A stretch of DNA of 64,000 nucleotides from an uncultured Pelagibacteraceae bacterium (lineage in GTDB: Bacteria > Pseudomonadota > Alphaproteobacteria > Pelagibacterales > Pelagibacteraceae), in assembly GCA_902569245.1 (NCBI GenBank), contig CACFTO010000003.1:62001-126000 (forward strand), given 5' to 3'. This document shows, in pieces, positions 33,735-43,379 of this stretch; position 1 is the first letter of the stretch, and each line of letters opens with the position of its first letter. Both the position numbers and the translations under genes were made by a program. The notes under the pieces were generated by a model. It was not told the DNA's origin. It did no database searches and worked only from the letters and a program-made list of their open reading frames with translations.

Positions 33735-34886
33735 ATGTCTAAAATATTCGATTTATTCATAATAGGTGGCGGTATAAACGGTGCAGGTATTGCAAGGGAT
33801 GCTGCGGGTAGAGGTTTATCAGTTTGTTTAGCTGACAAAGGTGAGATTGGTGGAGCAACTTCATCCTGGTCAACGAAATTAATACATGGTGGTCTTCGTT
33901 ATTTAGAAAATTATGAATTCAAATTAGTTAGAGAATCTTTAAAAGAAAGAGAAATTGTTTATAAAATTGCTAAACATATTTCAAAACCCATTCCTTTTAT
34001 AATTCCTTATGCAGATAAAATTCGACCAGCCTGGTTAATTAAAATTGGTTTATTTTTGTACGATAATTTAGGTGGTAAAAGTAATATACCAAAATCAAAA
34101 ACATTTGATCTTAGAAAAAAATTTTCAAATATTCTTAAAGAAAAATACAAAACTGGTTTTCAATATTTTGACATACAAATTGACGATAAAAAATTAACGA
34201 AATTAAATACCAAAGATGCAAAAAGAAATAACGCTAAAATACTAGAATACAACAAAGTTAAAAAAGCTGAAATTATTGGCAATGAATGGATTATTAGTCT
34301 TGAAAATGGTGAAAAAGTAAAGTCAAAAATTTTGATTAATGCATCTGGACCGTGGATAAATGAAACCTTAAATAAAAATATAAAAATTAAATCTAAGAAA
34401 AAAATTAGATTGGTTAAAGGAAGTCATATTATTACAAAAAAATTGTACAAAGAAAATGTTGCGTTCACATTTCAAAATACTGATAAAAGAATAATATTTG
34501 TAATACCTTATAAAGGGAAGTTTTCTTTAATTGGAACAACTGAAGAAGAGGTGAAATCACCTGAAAATAAAGGAATATCAAAAAAAGAAATTAGATATTT
34601 AATTAGTTCAGTAAATAATTACTTAAAAAAACAAATAACATCAAAGGACATCGTAGATACATATTCTGGGATAAGACCTCTAATTGAAGATTTTAAAACA
34701 GCCTCAAAAGTCACAAGAGATTATGTTTTTGATTTAAAAATTATAAAAAAATTACCTTTATTGAATATTTATGGAGGAAAACTTACCACCTACAGAAAAT
34801 TGTCTGAAAAAGTCCTTATTGATCTTGAAAAATTTTTACCTAAAACAAAAAAAGGTCCATGGACACACAAAAAGAAGCTTTTTTAA
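33735..34886 (+). CDS. glpD: GlpD-like FAD-dependent glycerol-3-phosphate dehydrogenase lacking the C-terminal domain
   Basis: 383 aa. An N-terminal FAD-binding Rossmann motif FIIGGGINGAGIARDAAGRG, followed by GATSSWSTKLIHGGLRYLE, the GlpD signature, then the substrate region LVKGSHI and RPLIED near 320. It ends shortly after GGKLTTYRKLSEKVL and a PWT segment, so it lacks the roughly 110 residues that follow in E. coli GlpD (501 aa). No remnant is seen downstream, as phnX begins 38 bp away convergently. It oxidises glycerol-3-phosphate to DHAP at the membrane; activity without that domain is untested. It is divergent from ugpB. Confidence 0.87.
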   Translation: MSKIFDLFIIGGGINGAGIARDAAGRGLSVCLADKGEIGGATSSWSTKLIHGGLRYLENYEFKLVRESLKEREIVYKIAKHISKPIPFIIPYADKIRPAWLIKIGLFLYDNLGGKSNIPKSKTFDLRKKFSNILKEKYKTGFQYFDIQIDDKKLTKLNTKDAKRNNAKILEYNKVKKAEIIGNEWIISLENGEKVKSKILINASGPWINETLNKNIKIKSKKKIRLVKGSHIITKKLYKENVAFTFQNTDKRIIFVIPYKGKFSLIGTTEEEVKSPENKGISKKEIRYLISSVNNYLKKQITSKDIVDTYSGIRPLIEDFKTASKVTRDYVFDLKIIKKLPLLNIYGGKLTTYRKLSEKVLIDLEKFLPKTKKGPWTHKKKLF

Positions 34887-34924
34887 TTTCCACGGTCTTA
34901 AAAAATGCTTTTCATTAAGTAATT

Positions 34925-35719
34925 TTATTTAATTCTAGTTTGAATTATTTTGATAATTTTAGGTAAATCTTTAATTGTATCTATTACATAGTGAGCGCCT
35001 ACTTTCTTAAATTTATTCTTGATCTTTTTTCTAAATTTAGTTTTATCTTTAAAAGAAAGTCTATTAAATTCGACTTCTGTTTTACCAAATTCATTACCTG
35101 AAAATATAACACCCACTACCCACATCCCAGCATTTACTCCCTCTAACAATCCAGGAATAGTGTCATCAACTTTTATACAATTTGATCCCTTGGTAATATT
35201 TAATTCAGAAAAAATTTTATATATTATTTCAGCTGAGGGTCTTCCAATTTTTGTGTATGAAGAACTATATGACACATCAGGTATAAATCTTTGTTTTTTT
35301 AGTTCTGGCAATATAACATTTAGAATTTCTTCTGAATATCCGGTATTGATTCCTATTTTTATTTTTTTGTTTTTTATAAAATCTAAAGTTTTTTTACTTC
35401 CTGATATAAATTTTGAATGTTTCTTAATTATTTTTTTTAATTCTGGATTAAAAAGTTTAAACAATTTATCAATATCTTTATCTGTTGGTTTTGATTTAAA
35501 TTTTTTTTTCCACTGCGAATTAATTTTTCTTGTTGTTAGCAATGCTTTTATATGGGCTCGTTTTTCAATACCCATTGGTCCTATGGCTTGTTTTCGTGTA
35601 ATTTTAATTCCAAACCTATCAAATAATTCTATAAGAACTTGAGATGGCGCAAGGCTTCCAAAATCTATTAATGTACCAGCTAAATCAAATACAATTCCTT
35701 CTATATTGGAATTTTTCAT
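34925..35719 (-). CDS. phnX: PhnX, phosphonoacetaldehyde hydrolase (phosphonatase)
   Basis: 264 aa HAD enzyme. Residues match B. cereus PhnX by position as I recall: Asp12 nucleophile in VFDLAGTLIDFGS, Ala14, Gly-Pro-Met-Gly (47-50), Lys53 Schiff-base Lys and His56 in GPMGIEKRAHI. Later KVDDTIPGLLEGVNAGMWVV and GAHYVIDTIKDLP are also diagnostic. It splits phosphonoacetaldehyde to acetaldehyde and phosphate. The PhnW aminotransferase that feeds it from 2-aminoethylphosphonate is not in this window. Convergent with glpD. Lys/Ile-rich. Confidence 0.9.
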   Translation of the reverse strand: MKNSNIEGIVFDLAGTLIDFGSLAPSQVLIELFDRFGIKITRKQAIGPMGIEKRAHIKALLTTRKINSQWKKKFKSKPTDKDIDKLFKLFNPELKKIIKKHSKFISGSKKTLDFIKNKKIKIGINTGYSEEILNVILPELKKQRFIPDVSYSSSYTKIGRPSAEIIYKIFSELNITKGSNCIKVDDTIPGLLEGVNAGMWVVGVIFSGNEFGKTEVEFNRLSFKDKTKFRKKIKNKFKKVGAHYVIDTIKDLPKIIKIIQTRIK

Positions 35720-35865
35720 ATGTTTTTTTTCGAATCTTTTATTTAAAATTTAATATTTGAAATTAATCATATCTTTAATTGAATAATAATACTGATTTTA
35801 TTGCTGTTTATTTTGATTTTAACTTGTTTTATTAATGTTACAAAAATATTACAGATTTATTACAT

Positions 35866-36417
35866 ATGCTGAAAATACTAAATTTCTTATTGATAATTTC
35901 AACAGTATGTTTGACTTCAGCAGCAAAAACAGATGAGTTAGATTTAAACAAACTTTTGAGTAAGTTAAAAGATTGTAATACACAAAGTGAAGCAAAAATT
36001 TTAGAAAAAAGCATATGGAATTTGTGGGAAACACATCCATCTAATTTTCAATTAACTATTGATTTAAAAGAAGGTTCAAGACTAGTTCAAAATGGAAATT
36101 ATATAAGGGCATATAGGATTTTTAGTAAAATTATAGAAAAAGATCCTAATTGGGCTGAAGCTTGGAATAGACGTGCAACATCTTTATATTTTATGGGTAA
36201 GTATAAAAAATCACTTAGAGATATTGATATGGTCTTAAAACTTGAAAGCAGGCATTTCGGTGCTCTAATTGGAAAAGGACAAGTATACATGGAAATGAAA
36301 GATTACGAAAAAGCCTACACTAGTTATTTAGAAGCTTCATATATAAACCCAATGAATACTGATACAATAAATCAAATAAACAAAGTCTCTAAATTAATTA
36401 AAGAAAAAACAATATAA
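35866..36417 (+). CDS. Secreted TPR-repeat protein
   Basis: 183 aa with a signal peptide (cut after LTSAA). From about residue 65 it holds three TPR-like units: GSRLVQNGNYIRAYRIF, AWNRRATSLYFMGKYKKSLRD and ALIGKGQVYMEMKDYEKAYTS, each with the small-residue/Tyr spacing of the 34-residue repeat. Periplasmic or lipoprotein-like partner binding is likely; no lipobox is seen. No function is assigned. It is separated from the preceding phnX by 146 bp and from nudix by 48 bp. Confidence 0.78.
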   Translation: MLKILNFLLIISTVCLTSAAKTDELDLNKLLSKLKDCNTQSEAKILEKSIWNLWETHPSNFQLTIDLKEGSRLVQNGNYIRAYRIFSKIIEKDPNWAEAWNRRATSLYFMGKYKKSLRDIDMVLKLESRHFGALIGKGQVYMEMKDYEKAYTSYLEASYINPMNTDTINQINKVSKLIKEKTI

Positions 36418-36465
36418 TTACTTTATCTGTAAAATATCTTTAATATTATTAAAATATAATAACTT

Positions 36466-36966
36466 ATGAATTATTTGAAAAATATTAAGCTTACAAATAA
36501 TATAACTTTAATTAATAAGCCATTCAAAAAAAAAGAATATTATCATTTCTTAAAAACCTCTGATTTATCTTTGGTAGTTGCGGAAATTAAGAAAAACGTT
36601 TTTGTTCTAGTTAGTCAAAAAAGAATTCCAGTTAATAAAATCAGCTATGAATTTCCATCTGGTATGATTGATAAAGGAGAAAATTCTATAAGTGCTGCTT
36701 GTAGAGAATTTTATGAGGAAACAGGATATAAAATATTAGGAAGACCAAAAAAATTATTTACAATTAATTGTGAGCCAGGAAGGTTAACAACTAAAATATA
36801 CTGCTATTATTCAAATAGAATAATTAAAAAAAAAGGACCTGAGAAAGCTATTAAAATTCATTTTCTGTCTAAAGAAGAAATAAACAAATTAATTTTAAAT
36901 GAAAAATTTTGTAATGCCTCTCATGTGGCTTCATTTTTTAAAGTTATAAAGGTGCCTACAAAGTAA
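36466..36966 (+). CDS. Nudix hydrolase, ADP-ribose pyrophosphatase type
   Basis: 166 aa. The Nudix box is GMIDKGENSISAACREFYEETGYK at about 65-88 (GX5EX7REUXEEXGU), preceded by SYEFPS, typical of ADP-sugar pyrophosphatases such as NudF/NudE. It has a downstream INCEPGRLTTKIYCYYS. It releases AMP and ribose-5-phosphate from ADP-ribose or a related nucleoside diphosphate. Its stop lies in the loop of a terminator hairpin. Confidence 0.85.
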   Translation: MNYLKNIKLTNNITLINKPFKKKEYYHFLKTSDLSLVVAEIKKNVFVLVSQKRIPVNKISYEFPSGMIDKGENSISAACREFYEETGYKILGRPKKLFTINCEPGRLTTKIYCYYSNRIIKKKGPEKAIKIHFLSKEEINKLILNEKFCNASHVASFFKVIKVPTK

Positions 36967-36975
36967 GCACCTTTT
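36948..36975. terminator. Terminator-like hairpin at the end of the Nudix gene
   Basis: AAAGGTGC (36948-36955) pairs with GCACCTTT (36967-36974) around an 11-nt loop containing the stop codon, followed by T and AT. It could serve both the Nudix gene and the convergent ppx gene. Confidence 0.5.
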
Positions 36976-37070
36976 ATAAGAGAAGAATAATGATTTCATT
37001 AATGTAATTAATGATGAAATATTACTGATAAATTAATAAAATATTAAATCTAATTTAAATTAACATTAAA

Positions 37071-38579
37071 TTAATTTGAATAAATTACCCTAGGATCTAA
37101 AAATAATTCTCTTGCTAAAGCTTTGAATTTTTTCGTAACTTGTTTTGAGATTATCTCTTGATGCTGCGAAGGTATTTTTAAAAAAACAGCATTTCCTCTT
37201 TTATAAAGTTTAAATTCTTCTAAAAAAATTGTAGATATTGATGTAAGAGAATTAGCAAATCTTAAGGCTGCACCAACTTGTTTGCATGAATATATCTCGT
37301 TGTTATTTAAAAACGTTAAGTATTCTATCTTTGGGTTGTATTTTATACTGCAATATCTCCAGTAACAAGAAAGTGCCAATTGTATTCTTTCTTTATGTGA
37401 AAGTTTTAATAAAGGCGTATTTAATGTTTCTTGAAAAACCAACTCTGCTTTTTGGAATGCTCCCAAACCCCAATCCATATGACTTAGTACGCAAGATAGA
37501 TGAAGCAATTTTTGATTAAAATGCTCATTTCCCTCAAATATAGGTTTTATAAAATGAAAATATTTCTTATATGTAGATCCTAAATCGCCTCTTTTTTTTG
37601 AAATATGCTCTAATGATTTATTAAAAACAAAATTACTATCTGAGTTTTTAAATAAATCTTTGGCAAGAGATCCTTCTCTAATACCGCTAATTGAGCAAAT
37701 AACATTTTTTGGATTTGCTATGTTCATAATTTCTTCTAGAATTATTGAGCTATAAGGAAGATAAGGCGTTCTAGACTTTGATATGTATTCAACTGATTTC
37801 AATTTAGATTTATTAAATGAAGAAATTTTTTCTAAAAATTTTGTAAGTTTTTCATTTTCTATTGAGTATTGATGAATAATATGGACTGGATATTCATTTT
37901 GAAATAAGTGTAATTTAAACAGAGCTCTCCACGTACCTCCCACCAAATATAAATTATTAAATTTTTTTTTAGATAACCATTTTTCATCTCTTAAAAGATT
38001 TTTGAGATATTTAGATAAATTTCTTTTTTTAACAATAGGATTGTTAATTAACCTTAAAACACCAACTGGAAGTGATGTTTTATTTGTTACAACATTGTTT
38101 TCAACTCTAGCAAGCTCTAAACTTCCACCACCTAAATCAGCAACAAGTCCATCCACATTCTCAAATCCAATTTTAACGCCTTCAGCTGATGATTCAGCTT
38201 CTTCTTCACCAGTTAAAATATTTATATTTTTTTTAAATAAGTATTCTACTTCTTCAATAAAGGGCTTTGCGTCTGTAGCTTCTCTTAATACAGCTGTTGC
38301 AATAATTTTAAGGTTATTAATTTTTGAAACATTAAGAATTTCTGAAAATCTTTTTAAAACTTTTAAAGCATATATCTTGCCTGATTTATGAAGTTTTTTT
38401 GATTTATCTAAGTTTTTACCAAGTTCACAAACTGCTTTTTCATTAAAAAAAGGTACTCTAGATGATGTAAAATCATCGTAAATTAACATTCTTATAGAAT
38501 TTGAACCTATATCAATAATAGCTAATTTTGATTGTCTTAATTTTAAATTTTGCTTATTTTTAATTACTTTAAGTTCCAT
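37071..38579 (-). CDS. ppx: Ppx/GppA-family exopolyphosphatase
   Basis: 502 aa. Begins with the ASKHA ATPase-like phosphate 1 motif AIIDIGSNSIRMLIYD near 20-35, followed by VADLGGGSLELA near 145 (phosphate 2) and a long helical C-terminus (residues 320-500). It cleaves terminal phosphate from polyphosphate, or converts pppGpp. Overlaps the ppk end by 11 bp, so ppk-ppx is one transcript; it supplies the breakdown half of polyphosphate cycling. Confidence 0.92.
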   Translation of the reverse strand: MELKVIKNKQNLKLRQSKLAIIDIGSNSIRMLIYDDFTSSRVPFFNEKAVCELGKNLDKSKKLHKSGKIYALKVLKRFSEILNVSKINNLKIIATAVLREATDAKPFIEEVEYLFKKNINILTGEEEAESSAEGVKIGFENVDGLVADLGGGSLELARVENNVVTNKTSLPVGVLRLINNPIVKKRNLSKYLKNLLRDEKWLSKKKFNNLYLVGGTWRALFKLHLFQNEYPVHIIHQYSIENEKLTKFLEKISSFNKSKLKSVEYISKSRTPYLPYSSIILEEIMNIANPKNVICSISGIREGSLAKDLFKNSDSNFVFNKSLEHISKKRGDLGSTYKKYFHFIKPIFEGNEHFNQKLLHLSCVLSHMDWGLGAFQKAELVFQETLNTPLLKLSHKERIQLALSCYWRYCSIKYNPKIEYLTFLNNNEIYSCKQVGAALRFANSLTSISTIFLEEFKLYKRGNAVFLKIPSQHQEIISKQVTKKFKALARELFLDPRVIYSN

Positions 38580-40719
38580 CTTTAACCAACCTTAAGTTTA
38601 ATTTTTTAGGTTTAATTTTTAGTTTTGCCTTTCCTCTTCCTGATAAACTTGGATTATTCATGAAATAATCATGTGCAGAAAAAGAATCTTTCCGACTATA
38701 TTTAATTTTTTGATAATTTCCATTAGGATAAAGTTCCCAGCTCTGATTCGTGTCTAGATAATTGGCCATCATTATTTGGTCTAAAACCTGTTCATGAACA
38801 GTTTGATTTTCAATTGGCACGAGAAGTTCGACTCTTCTATCTAGATTTCTTGGCATCAAATCTGCAGATGAAATATAAACTTTTGCATTTCTGTTAGGCA
38901 TTAATTTTCCATTTGCAAAACAATATATTCTTGAGTGTTCAAGAAATCTTCCAATGATACTTTTTACAATAATATTTTCCGATTTATTTTTAATACCAGG
39001 TCTTAAACAACATACACCTCTTACAAATAAAGAGACTTTTACACCGACACTAGAAGCCTCATAAAATTTATCAATTATTTGTGAATCAACTAATGAATTC
39101 ATTTTAGCCCAAATCTCAGCGTGTTTCCCTTTTTTTGCATTACTTATTTCCTTATCTATATTCTGATTTAAAGTTTTTCTTAAATTTACAGGTGAAATGG
39201 AAATTTTATTTAAATTTCTTGGTTTAGAATATCCAGTCACGTAATTGTAGAATTTTTCTACATCTGCAGCCATTTTTTTATCAGAGCTAAATAGAGATAA
39301 GTCTGTGTATATTTTTGCATTTACAGGATGATAATTGCCAGTACCTAAATGGAAATATGTTTGAATTTTACCACCCTCACGTCGATGTATTAGTGATGAT
39401 TTAGCATGTGTTTTGTATTTTGCAAAACCATAAACAATTTGAACTCCAGCTTTTTCAAGACTTCTTGCCAGCTGTATATTTGCTTCTTCATCAAATCTAG
39501 CTTTGATTTCAATTAAAGCAGTAACTGTTTTGCCATTTTCGGAAGCGCTAATTAATGCTTTAACAATTGGTGAATCTAAAGTAGTTCTGTACAATGTTTG
39601 TTTAATAGCAATTACTTTTTTATCCATAGCAGCTTGATTTAAAAATTCAATTACAGCATCAAAAGTCTCAAATGGATGATGAACTATTAGGTCTTTTTTC
39701 TTAATTGTCTCAAAAAAATTATTATTGTATTCTTTTAATCTTTCTACTTCTCTTGGTGTAAAGTTTTTAAATTTTAATTTAGAATTTTTAATTTTACAAA
39801 TTTGGTCTATATCCTGGATTCCAACTAAACCTGCTACTTCATAAATATAATTTGGATTAATTTCTAATTTATTTGTTATAAATTTTACAAGTTCTTTGTC
39901 GCTTTTTTCTAAAATTTCTAATCTAACAATATCACCAGTTCTTCTTCGCTTTAATGCTAGTTCAAATGATCTGACTAAATCCTCAGCCTCTTCTTGAATT
40001 TCTACATCACTATCTCTTATTACTCTAAATATCATTTTCTTTTCTAATAAATGATCTGGAAAAATTTCAGAGGCAAAGTAACCAATAACATCGTCTAGAA
40101 CCAAAAATTTCTTAAATGATTTTCCTCCATCTATTTCAATAAATCTTGATAAAGCTTTAGGAATTACGATAATTGAATTAAGAATTCTCTTTTTTTTCTT
40201 TTTCTTCAGCTTCATAACTAAAGCTCTACCTTGATTAATAATAAATGGAAAAGGATGAGAAGGATCAATCGCTGATGGTGTAAGTAGAGGATAAATTTCT
40301 TCGTTAAATATTTCTAATAATTTCTTTTTTTCTTTTGTGTTAAGGTTTTCTGGCTTAGTCAATAAAATATTATTTCTCTTCAGCTGATTTGATAGATTAT
40401 TAAATATGGTATTTTGTTTATTTAATAGATTTTTTGTATCATTAATAACCATCTCCATCTGTTCTTCAGGCGTTAGTCCATCTGAACTTAGTGAGTCGAC
40501 TTCTTGTTTAATTTGACTGTATAGTCCAGCAACTCGAACCATAAAAAATTCATCTAAATTAGAGCCTGCAATAGATAAAAATTTTACTCTCTCATAAAGA
40601 GGATTTTCAATATTTTGCGCCTCTAACAGAACTCTATCGTTAAATTTTAACCATGATAATTCTCTATTTATATAATTGGATTTAAGCTCTTCTTTGTCTT
40701 GTTTTTTTAATGCAGTCAT
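38569..40719 (-). CDS. ppk: Ppk1, polyphosphate kinase
   Basis: 716 aa from ATG 40719. The open frame extends 36 codons upstream but covers the sixA start, so MTALKKQDKEEL is preferred. NYINRELSWLKFNDRVL opens the Ppk N-domain, and HAKSSLIHRREGG holds the phosphorylated His with YFHLGTGNYHP after it. It builds polyphosphate from ATP, reversibly. It shares an 11-bp overlap with ppx. The start is 13 bp from the divergent sixA start. Confidence 0.94.
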   Translation of the reverse strand: MTALKKQDKEELKSNYINRELSWLKFNDRVLLEAQNIENPLYERVKFLSIAGSNLDEFFMVRVAGLYSQIKQEVDSLSSDGLTPEEQMEMVINDTKNLLNKQNTIFNNLSNQLKRNNILLTKPENLNTKEKKKLLEIFNEEIYPLLTPSAIDPSHPFPFIINQGRALVMKLKKKKKKRILNSIIVIPKALSRFIEIDGGKSFKKFLVLDDVIGYFASEIFPDHLLEKKMIFRVIRDSDVEIQEEAEDLVRSFELALKRRRTGDIVRLEILEKSDKELVKFITNKLEINPNYIYEVAGLVGIQDIDQICKIKNSKLKFKNFTPREVERLKEYNNNFFETIKKKDLIVHHPFETFDAVIEFLNQAAMDKKVIAIKQTLYRTTLDSPIVKALISASENGKTVTALIEIKARFDEEANIQLARSLEKAGVQIVYGFAKYKTHAKSSLIHRREGGKIQTYFHLGTGNYHPVNAKIYTDLSLFSSDKKMAADVEKFYNYVTGYSKPRNLNKISISPVNLRKTLNQNIDKEISNAKKGKHAEIWAKMNSLVDSQIIDKFYEASSVGVKVSLFVRGVCCLRPGIKNKSENIIVKSIIGRFLEHSRIYCFANGKLMPNRNAKVYISSADLMPRNLDRRVELLVPIENQTVHEQVLDQIMMANYLDTNQSWELYPNGNYQKIKYSRKDSFSAHDYFMNNPSLSGRGKAKLKIKPKKLNLRLVKDGT

Positions 40720-40732
40720 ATATTTAGATTTA

Positions 40733-41248
40733 ATGCGCGAATTATATGTCATGAGACATGCAAAATCTAGTTGGGAAGACCCAAATTTAAGTGATTTTGA
40801 AAGACCACTAAATAAAAGAGGCATCAAAAGTGCAAAAATTATAAGTGAATTTTTTGTTAAAAAAAAATACTCCTTTGACTACGTGCTTTTATCTTCATCA
40901 AAAAGAACAAAAAAAACTCTAAATTTAATACTGAATAAAATAAATAAACCAAAAAAAATTAAAAGTTCCTCAAAACTCTATTTGGTTAATGAAAATGAAA
41001 TAATAGCTAATATAAAAAATATCCATAAAAAGTTTAAGAAAGTATTGATAATAAATCATGAACCTGCTCTTAAAAATTTAGTTATAAAATTAACTAAAAA
41101 TAAAGATAATAGTAATTTTAAACTATTAAATTATAAATTCCCAACTTGTGCATTTGCTAAAATAGTTTTCGATACGAATGATTGGATAAATATTGAAGAG
41201 AAAGGAATTATTTCTGAATTTGTAAGGCCTAAAGATTTAGTTATCTAA
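40733..41248 (+). CDS. SixA-type histidine phosphatase
   Basis: 171 aa from ATG 40733 (an upstream in-frame ATG at 40676 lies inside ppk and is less likely). ELYVMRHAKSSWEDP carries the RHG/RHA phosphate-binding His; ERPLNKRGIKSA and VLLSSSKRTKKT follow, and INHEPALKNLV near 120 holds the second His. SixA removes phosphate from phosphohistidine in histidine-kinase relays. Its 3' end overlaps phoB by 12 bp, convergent. Divergent from ppk by only 13 bp. A link to PhoR signalling or to polyphosphate is an inference. Confidence 0.82.
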   Translation: MRELYVMRHAKSSWEDPNLSDFERPLNKRGIKSAKIISEFFVKKKYSFDYVLLSSSKRTKKTLNLILNKINKPKKIKSSSKLYLVNENEIIANIKNIHKKFKKVLIINHEPALKNLVIKLTKNKDNSNFKLLNYKFPTCAFAKIVFDTNDWINIEEKGIISEFVRPKDLVI

Positions 41249-41920
41249 CGAATAGCCTGCAGATCTCACTGTGCGAATTAAATTTTCTAATCCACTTACA
41301 TTTAAAACTTTTCTCAATCTTCTTATGTGAACATCAACCGTTCTACTTTCTACATAAATATTTTCACCCCAAACATTATTTAGTAATTGTTCTCTTGAAT
41401 AAACTCTTTTTGGATTTTTAATAAAAAAATCTAATAATTTAAATTCTGTGGGTCCCAAAATTATTTCCTTATCATTTCTATAAACTCTTTTTGCTAATCT
41501 ATCAATTTTAAGGTCTTTAAATTCCACAACATCAGTTGATGACAAAGGTTTAGCCCTTCTTAACAAAGATTTAATTCTTGCATTTAATTCTTTTTGGCTA
41601 AATGGTTTAGTGACGTAATCATCGGCTCCAGTTTCAAATGCTTTTAATTTATCTTCCTCCTCTCCTTTTGCAGTAAGCATAATAATTGGAATGTCATTAT
41701 ATTTTTTATCCCTTTTTAACTGTTTACATATTTCAACACCTGATAAATCTGGCAACATCCAATCTAATAAGATTAAGTCTGGCATTTTTTGTTTTATTGA
41801 TTTTAAAGAGTCCTCTCCATTTTCACTTGAAGAAACCTTATGACCTTCTTTTTCTAAATTATATTTTAATAAGGTTGAAATTGGCGCCTCATCTTCTGCA
41901 ATAAATATGTGTGCACTCAT
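41237..41920 (-). CDS. phoB: PhoB, phosphate regulon response regulator
   Basis: 227 aa. Receiver domain with acidic pocket (Glu9, Asp10) and phospho-acceptor Asp53 in LILLDWMLP, Lys in TKPF near 103, then an OmpR/PhoB winged helix from about residue 130 ending with VRSAGYSLD. Its ATG overlaps the phoU stop by 1 bp (TAATG), the last gene of pstSCAB-phoU-phoB. It binds Pho boxes such as that at 47207 when phosphorylated by PhoR. Confidence 0.95.
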   Translation of the reverse strand: MSAHIFIAEDEAPISTLLKYNLEKEGHKVSSSENGEDSLKSIKQKMPDLILLDWMLPDLSGVEICKQLKRDKKYNDIPIIMLTAKGEEEDKLKAFETGADDYVTKPFSQKELNARIKSLLRRAKPLSSTDVVEFKDLKIDRLAKRVYRNDKEIILGPTEFKLLDFFIKNPKRVYSREQLLNNVWGENIYVESRTVDVHIRRLRKVLNVSGLENLIRTVRSAGYSLDN

Positions 41921-42621
41921 TACTTTGTTAATTCTGAATCGCTACCCTTGGGTCTTTCACCCTCTAAATAATCACCTGTAACTAAATAAAATACTTGCTC
42001 AGCAATGTTTGTTGTATGATCTCCTATCCTTTCAAGGTTTTTAGTAACAAATAAAAGATGTGAGCCATATTCAATATTTTCCATATTTGATTTAATTAAT
42101 GAGATGACTTCTTCCATACATTTATTTGTTAAATCATCAACTTGTTCATCACTCTCCCATACTGTTTGAGCTACATCGCTTGATCTACTTAGATAAGAGT
42201 CTAAAACAATTTTTAATTGTTTTTGAACCAAAATGCAGATTCTACTCATTGCTTCAATTAAATTATTTGGCAAATGCGTATTTATAAGTTTTGTTCTTTT
42301 TGCAATATTTTTGGCAAGATCACCTATTCTTTCTAAGTCTGAAGACATCTTTAGAGCTGCAACTGTTTCTCTAAGATCCACAGCCATTGGTTGTCTTAAA
42401 GCAATTAAATTTACTACCTCATTCTCTATCTGAGACTCAAAATTATCTATAACCATATCTGAATTTATAACATCATCAGCAAGGTTATGATCATTTGATG
42501 ATATTGCTTTCATTGCATTACCTAAAGCGGTTTCGCAATTTGCCCCCATTTCAACTAAATCATTGTTTAATTTTTTTAATTGGTCTTCGTAAGATTTTAC
42601 TGTGTGTGGTTTTTCATTCAT
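41920..42621 (-). CDS. phoU: PhoU, phosphate transport regulator
   Basis: 233 aa, all-helical with two PhoU repeats. AALKMSSDLERIGDLAKNIAKRT near 87-110 and VTKNLERIGDHTTNIAEQV near 190-208 are the two E/D-x3-D metal-binding motifs. It links PstB activity to PhoR inhibition. 1-bp overlap with pstB at its start and with phoB at its stop. Confidence 0.95.
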   Translation of the reverse strand: MNEKPHTVKSYEDQLKKLNNDLVEMGANCETALGNAMKAISSNDHNLADDVINSDMVIDNFESQIENEVVNLIALRQPMAVDLRETVAALKMSSDLERIGDLAKNIAKRTKLINTHLPNNLIEAMSRICILVQKQLKIVLDSYLSRSSDVAQTVWESDEQVDDLTNKCMEEVISLIKSNMENIEYGSHLLFVTKNLERIGDHTTNIAEQVFYLVTGDYLEGERPKGSDSELTK

Positions 42622-43376
42622 TATCCAAACCTTCCTGTTATGTAATCCTGCGTTTGTTGTTGAGTCGGATTCTTGAATATCTTATCAGTAGAGCCTACTT
42701 CAATCAATTTGCCAAGGTGAAAAAAACCAGTATTTTGAGAGACTCTTGCAGCTTGGGACATTGAGTGAGTAACAATTATTATAGTATGTTCCTTTCTTAA
42801 TTCATCAATTAGCTCCTCTATTTGTGCTGTCGCAATTGGATCAAGAGCTGAACATGGCTCATCCATGAGTATTACCTCTGGCTTAATTGATATTGTTCTT
42901 GCAATACAAAGTCTTTGTTGTTGTCCACCTGATAAACCAGTACCTGGTTCGTGAATTCTGTCTTTTACCTCTTCCCAAAGTGCTGCTTTTCTCAAACTCT
43001 CTTCAACAATATTATCCATTTCACTTTTAGATTGAGCTATCCCATGTATCTCAGGTCCATAAGAAATATTCTCATAAATGGTTTTTGGAAAAGGATTTGG
43101 TTTTTGAAAAATCATTCCAACTTTTTCTCTAAGCCTTACAACATCTGTATCTTTTTGATTTATGTCATAGTCATTAATTTTTACGACACCACTGACTTTA
43201 CAAATATCGATCACATCATTCATCCTATTTAAACATCTTAAGAATGTTGATTTACCACAACCAGAAGGTCCAATAAGAGCAGTTACTTTATTTGCTTCGA
43301 TATCCATATTGATATCAAATAAAGCTTGTTTCGCTCCATAATAGACATCAACATTTTTTGCTTCTATTTTATTCAT
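42621..43376 (-). CDS. pstB: PstB, phosphate ABC transporter ATPase
   Basis: 251 aa. Walker [10 protein letters not shown] near 34, [10 protein letters not shown] (diagnostic PstB), signature LSGGQQQRL near 145, Walker [11 protein letters not shown] near 165. Starts 3 bp after pstA. It powers phosphate import through PstCA. Confidence 0.96.
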   Translation of the reverse strand: MNKIEAKNVDVYYGAKQALFDINMDIEANKVTALIGPSGCGKSTFLRCLNRMNDVIDICKVSGVVKINDYDINQKDTDVVRLREKVGMIFQKPNPFPKTIYENISYGPEIHGIAQSKSEMDNIVEESLRKAALWEEVKDRIHEPGTGLSGGQQQRLCIARTISIKPEVILMDEPCSALDPIATAQIEELIDELRKEHTIIIVTHSMSQAARVSQNTGFFHLGKLIEVGSTDKIFKNPTQQQTQDYITGRFG

Positions 43377-43379
43377 ATT

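Noticed and set aside
40720..40827. N-terminal extension of Ppk from an upstream ATG
   Set aside because: The extension covers the divergent sixA start and does not resemble Ppk sequence; the ATG at 40719 fits the family.
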